Under the pieces are notes generated by a model. That model was not told where the DNA came from and did no database searches. It was given only the letters and a program-made list of their open reading frames with translations. A stretch of DNA of 64,000 bases from NCBI GenBank assembly GCA_019671005.1, contig CM033745.1, positions 18,776,921-18,840,920 on the forward strand. The letters are read 5' to 3'. The position numbers and the translations under genes were made by a program. The stretch's first letter is position 1; each line of letters begins with the position of its first letter. This DNA is from Hibiscus mutabilis. Lineage: Eukaryota; Streptophyta; Magnoliopsida; Malvales; Malvaceae. Below are positions 46,527 through 60,266 of this stretch, in pieces.

Positions 46527-48060
46527 TCACATAAACGATGTCAAATTCTGACAAAAGCATTTGCCAATGGGCCCTTTCCCAGTCAATGCTGGTGCTTCCA
46601 TCAAAAATTTCAACAGATCTAATTGGGAGATTAAGCAAGTGGTGTAATACAACATATATTGTCGGAGCCGCTTAGTAGCCCATACCAAAACACAATACAA
46701 CCTTTGGATCAACGGGTATCGTGTCTCACACTTGGTTAATTTCTTGCTCAAGTAATAGATCACCCTTTCTTTCATGCCTGAGTCATCGTGATGCCCCAAC
46801 ACACAACCTATAGAATTTTCAAAAACTACCAAGTACAAAATCAACGGCCTATTTGGTACTGGTGCTACTAATATTGAGGATTAGTTAGATACTTCTTGAT
46901 CTTTTCTAGTGCTTCTTGACAATCTTCATCCTAAACTCCTGGTTTATTCTTTCGGAGTAGTCTAAAGACGAGGTCACACTTATCAGTCAACTGAGATATA
47001 AACCGAGAGATGTAATTCAACTTTCCCAAAAATCCTCAGACTTTCTTTTGTGTTTGAGGCGGTGGGAGATCTTGAATCGTTTTGACCTTATCAGGGTCAT
47101 TCTTGATTTTTTTCTGACTCACCACAAAGCCCAAAAGCTTTCCTAATGTAACTGCAAAGGTACATTTGGCTGGGTTGAGCTTTAGCTGAAACTTTCTAAG
47201 CCTTCGGAAGAGTTTTTGCAGATTTTAGATGTATTCCTCTTCGGTCTGAGATTTAGCTATCATGTCATCCATGTATACCTCAATTTCCTTATGCATCATA
47301 CCATATAACAAGGTCACCATGGCTCTTTGATATATCGCCCTAACATTCTTCAACCCAAAAGGCATTACCTTGTAGCAAAACGTGCCCTACATGGTCACAA
47401 AAGTGGTTTTCTCCATATCTTCAGGATGCATTTTGATCTGATTGTACCCTGAGAAGCCATCCATAAAGGAAAACCAAGCCTGCCCCGCAGTATTTTCAAC
47501 TAGAGTATCAATATGAGGCAAGGGAAAATTGTCTTTGAGGCTTGCCTTATTAAGGTCCCTATAATCTACGCACATACGCACCCTCACGTCCTTTTTTGGT
47601 ATCATCACTATGTTAGCCACCCATTCTGGGTACTTAGAAACCTTCAAAAATACAGCCTTAAATTGTTTCTTTACCTATTCTCTAATTTTCAATAACATGT
47701 TTGTCCTCATTCTTCGAAGCTTTTGCGGGACAGGCTTGCATTCCGGCCTAATGGGAAGCTTGTGTGTTACAATATCTGTGTTTAGGCATGGCATATCCTG
47801 GTATGACCATACGAACACATCCTTAAATTCTACAAGCAATCCCACCAACTCTTGCTTGACTTTGGGTGACAGGGTACCTCTGATCCTTACTTCTTTCCTC
47901 TCTTCGTTAGTCCCCAAATTTAAAATCTCTATCTTCTCTTGGTGTGGGAGAATTTGCCTCTCCTCACCAGACATCATTCTTAGCAGCTCATCAAGAATCT
48001 CATCATCATCCTCTTCTACCTCCGCCAAGTACGTGGGTCATTCAAAATCTACTTCAGGAT
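46527..48060 (-). pseudogene. Element D reverse transcriptase and first RNase H
   Basis: Begins with the acidic linker of 48028-47675, followed by RT motifs CVDYRDLNKASLKDNFPLPH and FMDGFSGYNQIKMHPEDMEK (47647-47387), a VYMDDMIAKS catalytic box (about 47270) with the YMDD-type Asp pair, GFLGKLNYISRFI (about 47000), and an RNase H piece with YYLSKKLTKCETRYPLIQRL (46844-46527). Frames break several times, for example at 47690 and near 46860-47030. Confidence 0.9.
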
Positions 48061-49089
48061 TAGGTTCTACATCATTCATACAGTTTATATTAAGAGGCCT
48101 GCACGATTTTTGAAAGTGCGTATTGGGAAGGGAAAGGTATAGTTCGTGATATGAACAAATAAACAAACGAATAAATAAATAAATAAATACGTAATAAATG
48201 GAATGTAATGAATGTTGTTTTGCCATTTGAGATGGAAAATGTAGACATAGTCTATTTCATTTAAAATAGATAGATATGACATAGCTGCCCTTTTTACAAA
48301 GGATGTCTGTTACTTTTGGGCAAAAGTAACGGGATTGTTCTGAGCATTAATTTGATTTGTTCCTAAAAAATATCGGTACGTCCCCACAGGTCTAATTATT
48401 GAGCTCTTCTCCTGTGAGGCAAGGGCAAATCTTGGCCAGAAATTGATTAGCCTCGCTCTCGTCGCCAATCATAACCACATTCATCTCTTCGAAAGCCTCA
48501 TTGATCAACTCTTCTTGGAGGCACCTCTCGCCTTCTCGGCTTGCCTCTTGGACATCCACTTTCGGATTTCAAATTCCACCAGATATGAAAACACTCTTAA
48601 AATCTCCATAGGTGATAGGGGCCAAGGAATGTCCTCCCCTCTAAGCCTAGCCTTCATTTGCTCTTGCTTCCTCTTCCATTCTTACCGTTTCTATAAGAAA
48701 TTTGGCTAACCAAGTCTGAAGCGATCAACTTTGTGAATCACCTTAACGGGACGGAGGTGTTCTTGCAGACTCTTTCCCAAGCCTTTCTTTTTCTTTGCTC
48801 CTTTGCCTAGGGTTTCGTATACCACCATTTTAGTACAATTGGACAAATTAGGGCATGGAATCTTGCTTCCTTCGTCAACAAAGGTAGCATTGACAAGTTC
48901 CAAAGCTCCAAAGGCACACTATATTGCTTCTTCATCAGTGTGGATGTATGGTGTATCCGAAGTCACTGAAGCAACGATGTCCTCTTCGGCATTCACTGTT
49001 ACTAATTTCCCCTTAGTGACAAACTTCAACTTTTGATGGAGTGAAGACGGAACGGCACCGGCTGAGTGTATCCATGGCCTCCATAACAA

Positions 49090-49446
49090 TCAGTTGTAAG
49101 ATGGTTGGATATCTATGACCACGAAATTGACCACATATTCGGTGGGACCAATAAGTAGGGGTACTTTTATTTTCTCGACCATATCTCTCTGGGTCCCATC
49201 AAAAGCTTGCACCGTATTATGACACGGCTTCATATGTGAACTGTCGACCGGTAGTCGTTGTAGTGTAGCTAACAGCATAACATTCAATGTGGAGCCATTA
49301 TCAATTAGCACGCCCGGTAACATATAACCTTTGCAGTGAGTGGTGATGTTTAGGGCCTTGGTAGACCCCGTACCTTCCCCTAGAATTTCGTCATCACCAA
49401 AGGTAATGTGATTAACGTCAGTGATATGGCTGACAATCTGATCCAA
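49090..49446 (-). pseudogene. Element D protease
   Basis: The aspartic protease core PGVLIDNGSTLNVM carries the active-site Asp, followed by LQRLPVDSSHMKPCHN and QAFDGT as in Tat elements. It processes the gag-pol polyprotein in active elements. The stretch between it and gag (49450-50390) holds acidic linker frames. Confidence 0.85.
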
Positions 49447-50395
49447 CCTCCTAACTGAGATATCCTTTGTAACATGGTCTTATTCAAAACTTTTAGTAAA
49501 GCATCACGATATTTCTCTAAGTTTAGTAAAAGGTCAAGCACAGAAATTCAAGCTGGCTATCTCCGAAGTTGGTCGACGATGCTATACTCGTTGTGCTTCA
49601 GGAATCTCAAAACCTATTGTGCTTGAGTTTCTGTGGCCGGCTCTTTGATCTTCAGTGGTCGGTCATCTCTAAAAACTTTCTCAAGTTCAACTCCGACTTC
49701 CTTGCCTTTCTTTTTTGGTTCCTCCAATGCCTTTTGGTTCTCCGAAGCGTAGTATCGACCACTCCTCGTAAGATGCCCCACATCCTTTACCTCTCCGACC
49801 TTTGGCTCCAAAGGTTCTTCTTAAATGGGGTTTATCCCTATTTCCACGTATTCTCCTCTGTGTAAACTAGAGGAACCCGGCATTGTGATGCTTGCAGTGT
49901 AGTTTCATGAAACCATCTGCATATCCTTGAAAGGAAATGACCTTGGAGAAGTAATTATTATCTTGGGGGCTACCTTCGGTGTTCTTGTCTCACTTGGCTT
50001 GAGACCGAGGACGAGCGGTCTCTTGGCACTATACTTGGTCTCCTGGCTCTCCGATGCACAAACTTCCACTTCCTTCATTCCTCTCTCTTCTTCAAAAAAC
50101 TCAATCTCCTTGTTATCCATCATAGCTTTTATCAACTAACGAAACTCCTCACAATCTTGAATCTCATGATCTCTTGATTGATGGTATTCACAATATAGGC
50201 CACAACCTTCTTCCACAATCACCATTCCCCAGTCAATGAGGTGTGCCATACACAAATATTGGAATACCCACCTTAATGGCGACGAACTTCGGACACGTTC
50301 ACTCTAGCTTTTCTAGTATTCTCGTATTCGATAGCATTCACGCCTTGGCCTCTGTGATTTGGTAGGGGATTGTTGGTTGTGCTCGGTTCTCCCAA

Positions 50396-51600
50396 CTATA
50401 ATACTCCAGTCCTAATTAAGTTCTGAATGAACTTCTTGAACGCCACACAATTTTCAATCGAATGCCCCAGAACATCGGCATGGTATTCGCAATGTACCTT
50501 AGGGTCATACCATGCTGGGTAAGGTGGGTTGTAAGAAGTAACATGATAAGGACGAACTAAATCATCCTTATACAATTGTGAGTATAGCTCATTGTAAGAG
50601 ACTGGCAAATGAGTGAATGATCTATCTCATCTTTCCTTCTTGGGTCCCTATCTTTTCTCTTATTGAAGTTTCGGGAATTCCTCGTTGTGGCCTTGAGCTG
50701 GGAGATAGTGAAGTTCTTGGTTACCTTAAAGGTGTTTGTATTGTTCACCTCATGGTCCTTTTTCTTGTATTGTTTGCATGAATAATCCCATCCATCAATT
50801 CTTCCGCTCTTAATACCTACTTCGATGTGCTCGCTAGTCATGACCATCTTCACAAAATTGCTAATAGGGTTGCTGATCAATCGATCATAATGCGTCATTT
50901 TTAACGTGTCTACAAACATTGGGGAGATCTCGTGCTCGTGAAGCGGCGGTTGAACCTGCGCCACCACATCACGCCATCTTTGAGCGTATTCACTAAGGGT
51001 CTCGTTGCTCTTTTGTTCCATGCCTTGCAACAATATTCGGTTGGGAACCATGTCAGTTATATACTTATAATGATCAGTAAAAGCTTTTGCCAAATCCCTC
51101 CATGACTTAATTTAAGCCCTTGTTAGCTGATTATACCATATCGAAGCAGATCCTACTAAGCTGTCCTGAAAACAGTGAATTAGGAGCTTCTCGTTGTTGG
51201 TAAACCCATCCATCTTCCAGAAAAACATCACTATATGAGCAGTAGGGCAGGTGGTTCCATCAAACTTTTCAAATTCGGAGGTCTTGAACTTATATGGGAT
51301 TTCTATATCGGGGACCAAACTAAGTTCCCTAGCACTTAACCCATAGGAGCCATCATCATCCTCCTTCACTCGAAACTTTTCCTCTAGGTCTTTCCAAGTA
51401 TCCTCCAATTGCTTAGTGAATTCTGCTTTCATTTGGTTCGACTTCTCCAACTCATCAAAGTCTGGGATGTTGTCCCCGACAAATTTGGGATTCCCGAAGG
51501 TCACATCCAGTTGAGTTTGAGAAGCTAGACCGATATGAGAGGAATATGCCCCTTGTTGAAGATTAAGAGAGGGATCAACAAGCAGAGGATTCTGATCCAA
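50396..51600 (-). pseudogene. Element D gag
   Basis: Two large pieces in one frame separated by a stop codon near 51106: MDQNPLLVDPSLN ... YKFKTSEFEKFDGTTCPTAH ... LIHCFQDSLVGSASIWYNQL, then AFTDHYKYITDMVPNR ... SEYAQRWRDVVAQVQPPL. A final piece in another frame (50608-50396) has PYPAWYDPKVHCEYHAD and GHSIENC, the zinc-finger-like part. Typical Tat-type gag. Confidence 0.9.
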
Positions 51601-52269
51601 GCTGAGCTTGCAGCAACTGGGATATTTCCTTCATCATGTCCTGTTGGGACTTGATGATGGTATCCCGTAATTCTTGTTGGGCTCGTTTTATCTAGCCACG
51701 TAGGTCAGCTTCCAACTTAGTAAAACTCTCCTCCATTTGCTTTGACCGTGAATGAGTGAGATATGGGTGTAGAATGATGATAATTTTAAGAAGCAAAATG
51801 CGATCTTTCTAAAATAGAAAGCTCTTCAATAAATAAATGGCAGTTAATAAAAAATGCAAACAAATGTACTAATTAGATTTAACCAAAGAATGCAAATGAA
51901 AGAATCATGCATGAATACAAAGAGCAACACTGAGTTTGGCAAACATCATCGTTAAACGATTTTCATTAATCGAAACATTGTCTTGTTACAATAATTTAAA
52001 GAGAACCAACTACACATATGGCTTTAAGGTAGTATCAAGGTCAATGATCTCCCTCAGAATCCAAACAATCATCTCTCCTTCTTCGAATTCATCGTTCACA
52101 CAGTCATGGAGTTCGGTAGCGTCTTCTGCCAAAATCTATACTTTCTGGGCAATCTCTTGCATCTGAGTCATCTAATGTGCCAACTCTTGTTCTTGCCTCC
52201 AAATTGTGTAGGCAACGAAGTGCAACTGCTCCAAACCCGACGTTGGGTGTACTTGAATCGCTCCCCTAA

Positions 52270-54100
52270 GGTTTACCACATGATCTTTGAGCTGTTGACC
52301 GCGATTTCCAACTTATCGACGCGAGTCATCAAGACTTGATTCTCTAAGTTGCTAGCCTTCGGCTTGCTAGTTGAACCAATATGCTTGAAAAGAGAATTTT
52401 CCAAACACTTCACTTGATCTTTTGAGGCTTCATTTTGGTGTTGTACCTTCTCGATCTGTCTCGAGTGAGAGATACGTAGATTCTTCACTTCTTCAGTTAA
52501 ATCGTGCACTTGATCTTTGTGCTCGTAAAATATTTTTTTGTAGTTCTCGACTCTTACTTTCTCTTCCCTCAATTGGAGCTCTAACCCTTCACTTAGTCCG
52601 CCTTCTGTGACTCTTTTGCTCTTATTTAACCTTTTAAGCTTCTAAATCTCTTCATTCTTCATCTTGAGTTCGAGTTCCAACTCATCTATTTTCTTTTGTA
52701 AATCTTTAACCACTCCTTCAAACTGTGTCTTCTCTAATTCGAGGTCGAACTTTTCTTGATGGGCTCTCTCCTCGAGCTTGAGATACCTCTTTCACTCTTC
52801 TTCAAGTTGTTTCCTCATCAAATTGGCCTCAGTAAGAAGTGTGGCAAATCTCTCATCTATCTCTTTCCATCGGGATTCAAATAGGGAATGTTGTGTTGAT
52901 ACGATTAAATCGCCACGCTTTGTACTCAGGAGTGACCATGTACGGAGCATTTATGATCCTAAATCATCTTGTGTTGTTCTAAGTTGAAGAAGCATTGTAT
53001 ACCATCATCTTGTAGCCCTTCTCCTTTGCATAATCCACGTTGAACTCATTTAGACCTTTGGTGGCCGGCACAAACTATTTCGAACCGTATTGTCTCAAAA
53101 CTAGAAGAGGTGCATATGTGGTATGCCCTTAAAGGCCAAGTAATGGTACCCATAAATGTTCTCCACATCTATAGAGAATGTTCTTTTCCAACAACCACGG
53201 TGCTCTCCAAACTACATCTTCCTCCTTTAAATTTCAGAGGACATCTTGCCATACTTCCTCGGATCTTCGGGTTGGCCAATCATTCTTTCTTAGGAACTCT
53301 TCTAAGGGCGAGAACTTGCCGTCATAAAAGGGGCCTTGAAAAGTTGGGGTCGGTCTAAAGGTGGTTGTAAAACCAAACAGTCAAAAGTTGCAGGCATCTT
53401 CGAAAGTGACCTCCACCATGCCATCGACAGAACCTCAAAGATCAAAAAGTTTCAGCCAAAATTACAGGTACCGGATTAGCCCTGCTATCCAAATGATCAA
53501 ATAGATCCAAAATTGATGGATCAATGAGTCCCAAGGCTTGATGGAAGAGTACCAATCCATAGATCAACAAAGTAAAAAGATTCCGCTGAACTCGGCCCAC
53601 ATGATGCATAAAAGCTAAGGCCAAGATTCCTTCCCACTTAAGGTACTTTTTATTGTTCTAGGTAGTGACTTGATGCTCGACCCAAGAGGACAACATATCC
53701 AAGAACTTCTTTAACTTTCGTCAGAAAGCTTTGTTCTTACTTGGCTTATAATATACCCGATTTATGTCAATTTTCTTGCAATTTAAAAGGTCCCGGTATT
53801 CTTTAATTGTCGGAGTTAAATCAAAGTTACCAATCGTAAAGTAGCTATAGGCAGAGTTCCAAAAACCCACCAAGGCTTATAGTAGTGCTTGATCAACTGT
53901 GACTTCTAGCAAGTACGCGATGTCACTATACTCTTCTCTGAAGTACTCTTTGTTTCAAAATCCCAACTGTTCCAAACTGGTTTTAATTCAGACATGTCAT
54001 TGAACTCTATATTCATGTTGTGGCTAACATGGCTGATCTGAACCCAGTGGCAATATTGTCTCTGTCATGTAGTTTCTCCCCTTCCGACCATATCTGAACA
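52270..54100 (-). pseudogene. Element D pre-gag ORF (ORF1)
   Basis: Upstream of gag the minus strand shows YSYFTIGNFDLTPTIKEY (about 53840), LLIYGLVLFHQALGLIDPSI with DLFDHLDSRANPVPVILAET (53624-53442), and a charged coiled-coil-like piece (52572-52273). This matches the general design of the extra ORF found before gag in Ogre/Tat elements, which resembles plant mobile-domain proteins. Function is unknown. Many stops and frame changes. Confidence 0.7.
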
Positions 54101-54888
54101 TCAGAATTATTTTCATCACTGCTACAGACTAAGTCTCACATTGATCTAGTCTTTAACTTCAAACTATTTCCAACTCAATGTGCTCTTCATGATATGATAA
54201 GATATGCAAAAAAGGTAAAAGATGAAAATGAAGAAAACAAAAAAGAAACGTTTGTTATAAGATAAACAATAAAACAAAAATAAGAAGAGATAAACGCAGA
54301 AAGAAATAAGCACAATGCAAGCAAATAAGGAAACAAACCTAACCACATGAATTCTAGATCGCTAGGCTTATCCGCGTGGCTCTAACAGGGTAGGTTTCCT
54401 AGATTCTCACACATGGTTTAGTTCTAATCGAGGTTACCCGAACCCATCTCACTACCTACTAAGGCAACGAGAACTCCAATTCTGGCCCATTACAAGCTTG
54501 TGAATTGGTTTCAGTTCGAGGGAAATCACAAACACGTGACGTGGAAGGCTGCCCACGTGTCAAGAGGCGTGGATTCTGGAAGTGAACTACCGACCCGTTG
54601 AGGGTTACTCACGTAGGTATATGGCGTTTCACTCCCACTTAAAGGGACGGAGCTCGGGTATAGAGCCTCATGAACATGATGCAACACATGTCGGTGATTC
54701 CTTAGAAATTAAATAAAAAATTAACCTGAAGTCCACCAATTATCAAAGCCCGTGCAAACTTAGTTACATTTCCAAGAAAGAATCGACCTTGTTAAAATCA
54801 ATTGAAATTCCAACATTTTTCATCATTTTATGGCAACAAATATTCTTTTGGCCTAACTCTCTTTTGTTTTGTAAAAATAAATTGTTCA

Positions 54889-54910
54889 ATCCCTAGCGGA
54901 GTCACCAAGC
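54889..54910 (-). other. Element D primer binding site
   Basis: Right after the LTR end ACTACA the minus strand reads GCTTGGTGACTCCGCTAGGG, a near match of the TGGTGACTCCGCTGGGGA-type primer site used by many Tat elements. Confidence 0.8.
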
Positions 54911-57900
54911 TGTAGTGGCCTTTGCTTTTAACTTTTAAATATAGGTATGGGTGCTATGGGTTATCCCCAAATCATTCTTTGAAACTTTGGTCTAAAGGGG
55001 ATTTCTTTTGAATAATTCATATTGTTTTGAAAACGATAAAAACTTGGAGTCGCTACCGGCCACTTGGGTAAGGTAGGCCGGACACCACAAAACCAGAGAT
55101 TCGTTATGAAAGGGTTCGAGAATTGGTTACGTGTGGGAAAGAATTAGCACCCCCATCACGCCCAAAAATCGATACCAAAATATTTGTTGCTTTTAATCGA
55201 CAGAAATTGTCAAAATTTAAATTGACTTTAATTACACGGGCTTTATCAAATTGGTGGGATCAAATTAATTGGACATTTAATTAATAAGGTTGACAATACA
55301 TCGGACCGTAGATTAAACCGACATCATATAAGTCTGACTGACGTGTTAATTTATGGTTCGACTCTCGTACATCACCTTTATGCATGGTGCAAACATCTAA
55401 GATATGATGTAATGATTTCATCAACTTTTAATTTTACCTTGGGAAGGTAAGGATTAATTCAAATATTTGGTCAACATCCATTAAGGCATGACTGTTACGA
55501 CACAAATATCGGAATTAATAAATACCTCATTTTTATGACTTAAATTAATTAATGCAAAATAAATGGGTCATATGAATGACAATTAAAAAGGATGTCATAA
55601 AAAGGCTTGAAAATAAACACACAAAAGCCTACCCAAGGCTCTAACCTAAAAGGCCCAAGTTATGAAAGTTCAATTAGTGATCTAGTTACCAAATAGGTGA
55701 CTCTAATATTAAACCCTAAATTAATTAACCCTAAAAGACTAGGAAAGCCTAACAAAGTATGATGTATCGTAGGACATGATAATTAATTTGTTTGGTTTTA
55801 AACTAGTATTCCAATAAGCCAAGGATACTATTTAAAACAAATCAAGTTAATTAATCATGGTTTTAATTTAATGATCAATCTAATCTTAAGATCAATTTTA
55901 CCCTAAAAGTAATTAAGAACTGTTCAATTAATTTAATGAATTTAACACTTATCCCAATAAGTCAAGGGTAAATTTAAATTCACTAAATTAATTTGAACCT
56001 TAAGTCTAACTACGACTCTAAAAGGACTAAATCTAAATTAATCTAATTAATTTAAAGATCGTACCCCTATGAGACAAGCACACAGTTTTAAACTAATTAG
56101 ATTAACTTTGCCTAACTCTAACCTAAAATATTAATAAACCCAAAGCTCACCTAAACTAAGCCCAAAGCCTAAAACACAACATGGGCTAAACTACCTAAAC
56201 TAGGCAACCTGAGCCCAAAAAAGCAAACATATATATTACAAATGTTACAACTATATTATATACTATGAAATTATAATCTTTATAAAACTATATTAAATAC
56301 TTTGAAAACTATATTATATAAACTCTACAAAACTATGTATATTATATATTTTAAAAAACCATATTATATATTGGAAGAAAGCTATATATATACATATTAA
56401 TTTTTTTTATAAAATTACGTATATTATAATTTAAAAAAGGTTACGTTTTAAAAAAAAACTATATGTATAATATAACTTTCATAAAACTATATATTATATA
56501 TTTTTAAAAACTACATTACATGTTATAAACTTTATAAAACTACAAACATTATATGATATAAAAATTATACTATAAACATATATTATACACGAAAACATCA
56601 ACCATAACCACAATATGCATTTTTATCAACCACAAATCAAAGGATCTACTAGTTTCAACAAGAACAAGTATATAAACAATAAAACTGGAAATTAAAACAA
56701 AAAATAAGGGAAACATGATACTGGAAAACAGATTAAATTGCAAAGAAACGAAATCAAAGGACCATATTTTAAAAAAAGCATATTTAAATGAAGAAAGGGA
56801 CGAGATTGAAACTGTTTTGGAAATACCGGGGACTGCGACCGTGATTTACCCATGCGGAAGGACTGTGGTCATAATTAAAATGGGATGGAGGGATTTAAAC
56901 ATGATAAATCCATTATTATGTTTTAAAATAAGTATAAATGCCGCTTATTTTGCCAAAAACGACATTATTAGATAAAGGCATCGTCAGTTTTCTCTCAACT
57001 CTCTCGGCTGGCCGATGAGCACGGCCGCTCATCAGTGTAAAAACCCAAAAAATTACCGTGTTGGCCGCTGCTCATCGGTGGCCAGCGAACCAAAAAAACA
57101 CCTTTCAAAACCTTTTATTCTTCTAAAGCCAGATCTGGCCTTCCTTTTACTTAAAATAGATAAAAAAAACCCTTCATTTTAACAAAAATCGAACCGAAAC
57201 CCTTTAAAGAAATCCCAGTTTTGATGCCCCCTTTTGTCGATTCGCCATACAAGGCTATGGATGGGCCATGAGGCTCCTCAACAGCAAAAAGAGCGGCGAA
57301 CACGAAGGGGAAACGCCAATGGTAAAGATAATCAAACTCTAGTCTTCTTTTCTTTTTACTTTCTATATGCTTTGAAATAAAAAAAGAGGAAGAAAACGAG
57401 ATACCTCTGGAAATATGAGGCCTTTTATTTGCTTGTATTGCTTTCCTTTGAAATTCTCCTTACTCGGTCGTTAGGGTTTACAATTTTGGTTTTTTGATTT
57501 ATATATACCGAAATGTTACATGATTTTTTATCTATATAAAAATCAATTTAATGCTGCTATTGGTTGCCTATGTCTATTTTGGCTGGATTCATATGCGACT
57601 CTAAGAATGTTGGTTTGTTGGCAAAATGGTTCTGACATTCCCCGATATTTCCTTTACATTTCATCTGATCTTGCCCTTATCTAATTTGATTCTATTTTGC
57701 ATGTGACACGAGAGAGGAGGAAGGGACCAAAATGAACATAGCCTGTCGACATGGTTGTTGACGTGGTCGGGACGGTGATGTGGCATCGGGCCACTGGTCC
57801 CTTCTTCCCACGTGGAGACGGAGCTGGCACTGGAGATGAAAGGGCTGGTCGTGAAAGAATTTGAAAAGGTGCGTATGAGCTTCACGCGCGTGCATGAAAG

Positions 57901-58690
57901 AAGCCGAATAGACGCGCGTACGACTCGTGGAGAGATGAAGAGCCAGTGGGTGTGGGCGCGTGCGGAATTTGGAAGGCTCCCTTGGCTGCATTTGGATCGT
58001 TAGATCAACAGCCAAATCTAACGGCCCAAATTTGGTTGTGCATAAAAGAGGAATTATTAGACTTATGGTTTTTGGTTGTAGTTTAGGGCCCTAACGGGCT
58101 TAATATGTAATGAGACTTAATTTTATTTGATGGGCTTGTAATACATAGACTGTTATATATTATGGGTTGTTTATTTATATAATCTTTTTGGGTTTTTCAA
58201 ATGTAAATGTGTTAGATAAATTTAATAAACTTGGGCTTTGTTTAAATCAACTTAGTATTTCTTTTGTTTTTTTTTTCTGATTTTTTATTTTTTATTGCAA
58301 CAATAAAAACAATAGCTACATATAGATAAAAAAGAGACTTAATATCGTGTATATATATATATATATATATATATTACTAATATGTACTAATGATGTTTAC
58401 TTTATGCTAGCAATGAGAAAACACGAGAGAGAGAAAAAGAACATAATACACTAATAGTATTTTTGGGGTTTTCTTTTTAATCAAATAATAACATAACAAG
58501 TAGCAACACACATATATAGCTAGCATAATATAAGACTTATTAACAAATAACAATAGTAATATCTTTGAGTTATTTTGGATTTTAACTATAATCACATACA
58601 TATATATATATATATACAAACCCATTATTGTAAGACAAACAAACAAACAAAATAAATACGGGTTTACCCTGGACAAAATTAGCGATTACA
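54911..58690 (-). repeat. Element D 5' LTR
   Basis: 3.78 kb, complete, starting TGTAGTGGCC and ending GCGATTACA on the plus strand. It contains one copy of the segment duplicated in the other LTR, long AT-rich tracts (56220-56600) and a (TA)n run (about 58350-58372). Confidence 0.87.
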
Positions 58691-59141
58691 GTAAGTACCG
58701 TTTTTTTACAGTTACCGTAAGTATTTATGTTACTGTTCGTAAGAATTTATGTTAGAATCAAATATCGATAAATATCCTTTTGCCTTTTTTAGTCTGTCTC
58801 ACAGCAAAATTGTTCGAGAAAATAGAAAGCGTTTAAAAAGTATTTTTTATGTTTTGTTTTCTTAAAAATAATTCCACATCTTTTAAACATTGTATATGTT
58901 AGATTTGAACCGCTTAAAAAACCCAATTGATATTATATTGATGTTTTAAAATTTAGATCAATTTAGAACTCGGTCATAACTTAAGGATTTCCGGTGAAAT
59001 TGAGCCAAGATGAAGCCCTTCCAAACATCGCGGTTCAAGCATTGACGTGAGTTTTTAAATGACGAGTCGAACTTCTGGATATTTCAGGTAGGCCGCCGCG
59101 CCACATTAACGACCTAGGCTAGTCGGCAAGGCCTTGTCCCA

Positions 59142-59747
59142 TTGTACTTTTCTTCTCCACTCTCCCTTCTCGGCATCACCACACTTCCCCTCTTCTTCCT
59201 CTCGAATTTCAAAAGAAGAAAAACGTTGGTTGGAGTGGAGGTGACAAATATTTGCAGTGATGAAACTTGGGAAGCACGGGTACGACATTCTTATGCCGTT
59301 TCAAGTACTCGAAACGTTTCAAGGACGGATACGAGACAGGTACGGCTACGGTACGTACCGGGAACGTCTCACTTTGACGTGGTACGGCTGAAAGCGACCG
59401 GGGACGTTTTGTATATTTCCGGGGACGTTTTGAAGACGGTTGGTGATCTTCACGAGCGTTCCCAAGGTCATTTTGTAGCTGAAAGACTCAGGAGCTTCGA
59501 CATGGATTTCAACAGCAGCTTCATCGGTGGATTCGAAACGATCAACGAAAAGAAAATTACAAAAGAAAAAATCAGATGCAGCCGTGCAAAACAAAGAAGA
59601 AGAAAAGGAGTTGAAAAAGAAGAGCGCGTGAAAAAACGAGGCCTATTTCATCTTGTGGGGCAAAATAAATTATTTTTATTAATATATATTAACACTTTAT
59701 TAATTACTTTGTTTTTGCTGCTTTATTTTCACGCGAAGAAAACTCTT

Positions 59748-59779
<32 letters not shown>

Positions 59780-59801
59780 TATTATTATTATTATTATTTG
59801 A
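59142..59801 (+). other. 219-codon unrecognised ORF in GTACG-rich sequence
   Basis: The frame starts MYFSSPLSLLGITTLPLFF, has a basic, charged middle (KEKIRCSRAKQRRRKG) and ends in a hydrophobic run that is simply the translated (ATT)n microsatellite. The section 59270-59460 is packed with ACGGGTACG, GGTACGGCTACGGTACG and GGGGACGTTTTG variants, which looks more like a decayed repeat than a gene. No conserved domain recognised; possibly not a gene. Confidence 0.3.
59750..59799. repeat. (ATT)n microsatellite
   Basis: About 16 ATT units with one interruption. Confidence 0.95.
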
Positions 59802-60266
59802 ACACTTTATTCAATTATGAACAATTTATAAGAAATAGGATTATTTTTTACTTTAATTTTTATTAACATTCTGTTTTTGTTGGTTCTTTTTGGAGAAAAT
59901 TTTCAATACACATGTTGTGTACACAAACCTTTTAGTTTTAGGTGTTAGAAGTTTAGTTAGGACTTAGAGTTTAAGGGTTTGAATTGTAGGCTTTAAAATT
60001 TGATGCCAGCGTTTAGAATTTAATGTTTAAGGATTAGAGTTTGGGTTTAGTTTTTTAGGGTTTAAGTTTAATTTTGATTTATAATATAAGTAAGTAGCTT
60101 GTGTAAAACTTATTTTACATTGTGTATCAAATTTAAACCATTCTTTTAGATATTATTATTATTACTATTATTTTGAATAGATTATTTTATATGTATTATT
60201 TTATTTTATATTTGTCGTATCCGTACTTTATAATTTTAGAAATTATTGGTATGAGTGCTACATAAG

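Larger units (their letters stand above)
38593..58690 (-). mobile_element. Element D: Tat-lineage Ty3/gypsy retrotransposon
   Basis: A 20-kb minus-oriented element with long LTRs, primer binding site, an extra ORF upstream of gag, gag, protease, RT with RNase H, a second RNase H and integrase. Target flanks are GTAAC (38588-38592) and GTAAG (58691-58695), one mismatch. The dual RNase H and pre-gag ORF point to the Tat/Ogre branch. Every coding region is broken. Confidence 0.87.
58691..60266. other. intergenic region left of the LIN1-like gene
   Basis: Begins with the element D target flank. Besides the ORF at 59142-59801 and an (ATT)n tract (59750-59799) I see nothing recognisable. The last 100 bp or so must contain the 5' untranslated region of the following gene. 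Confidence 0.5.
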
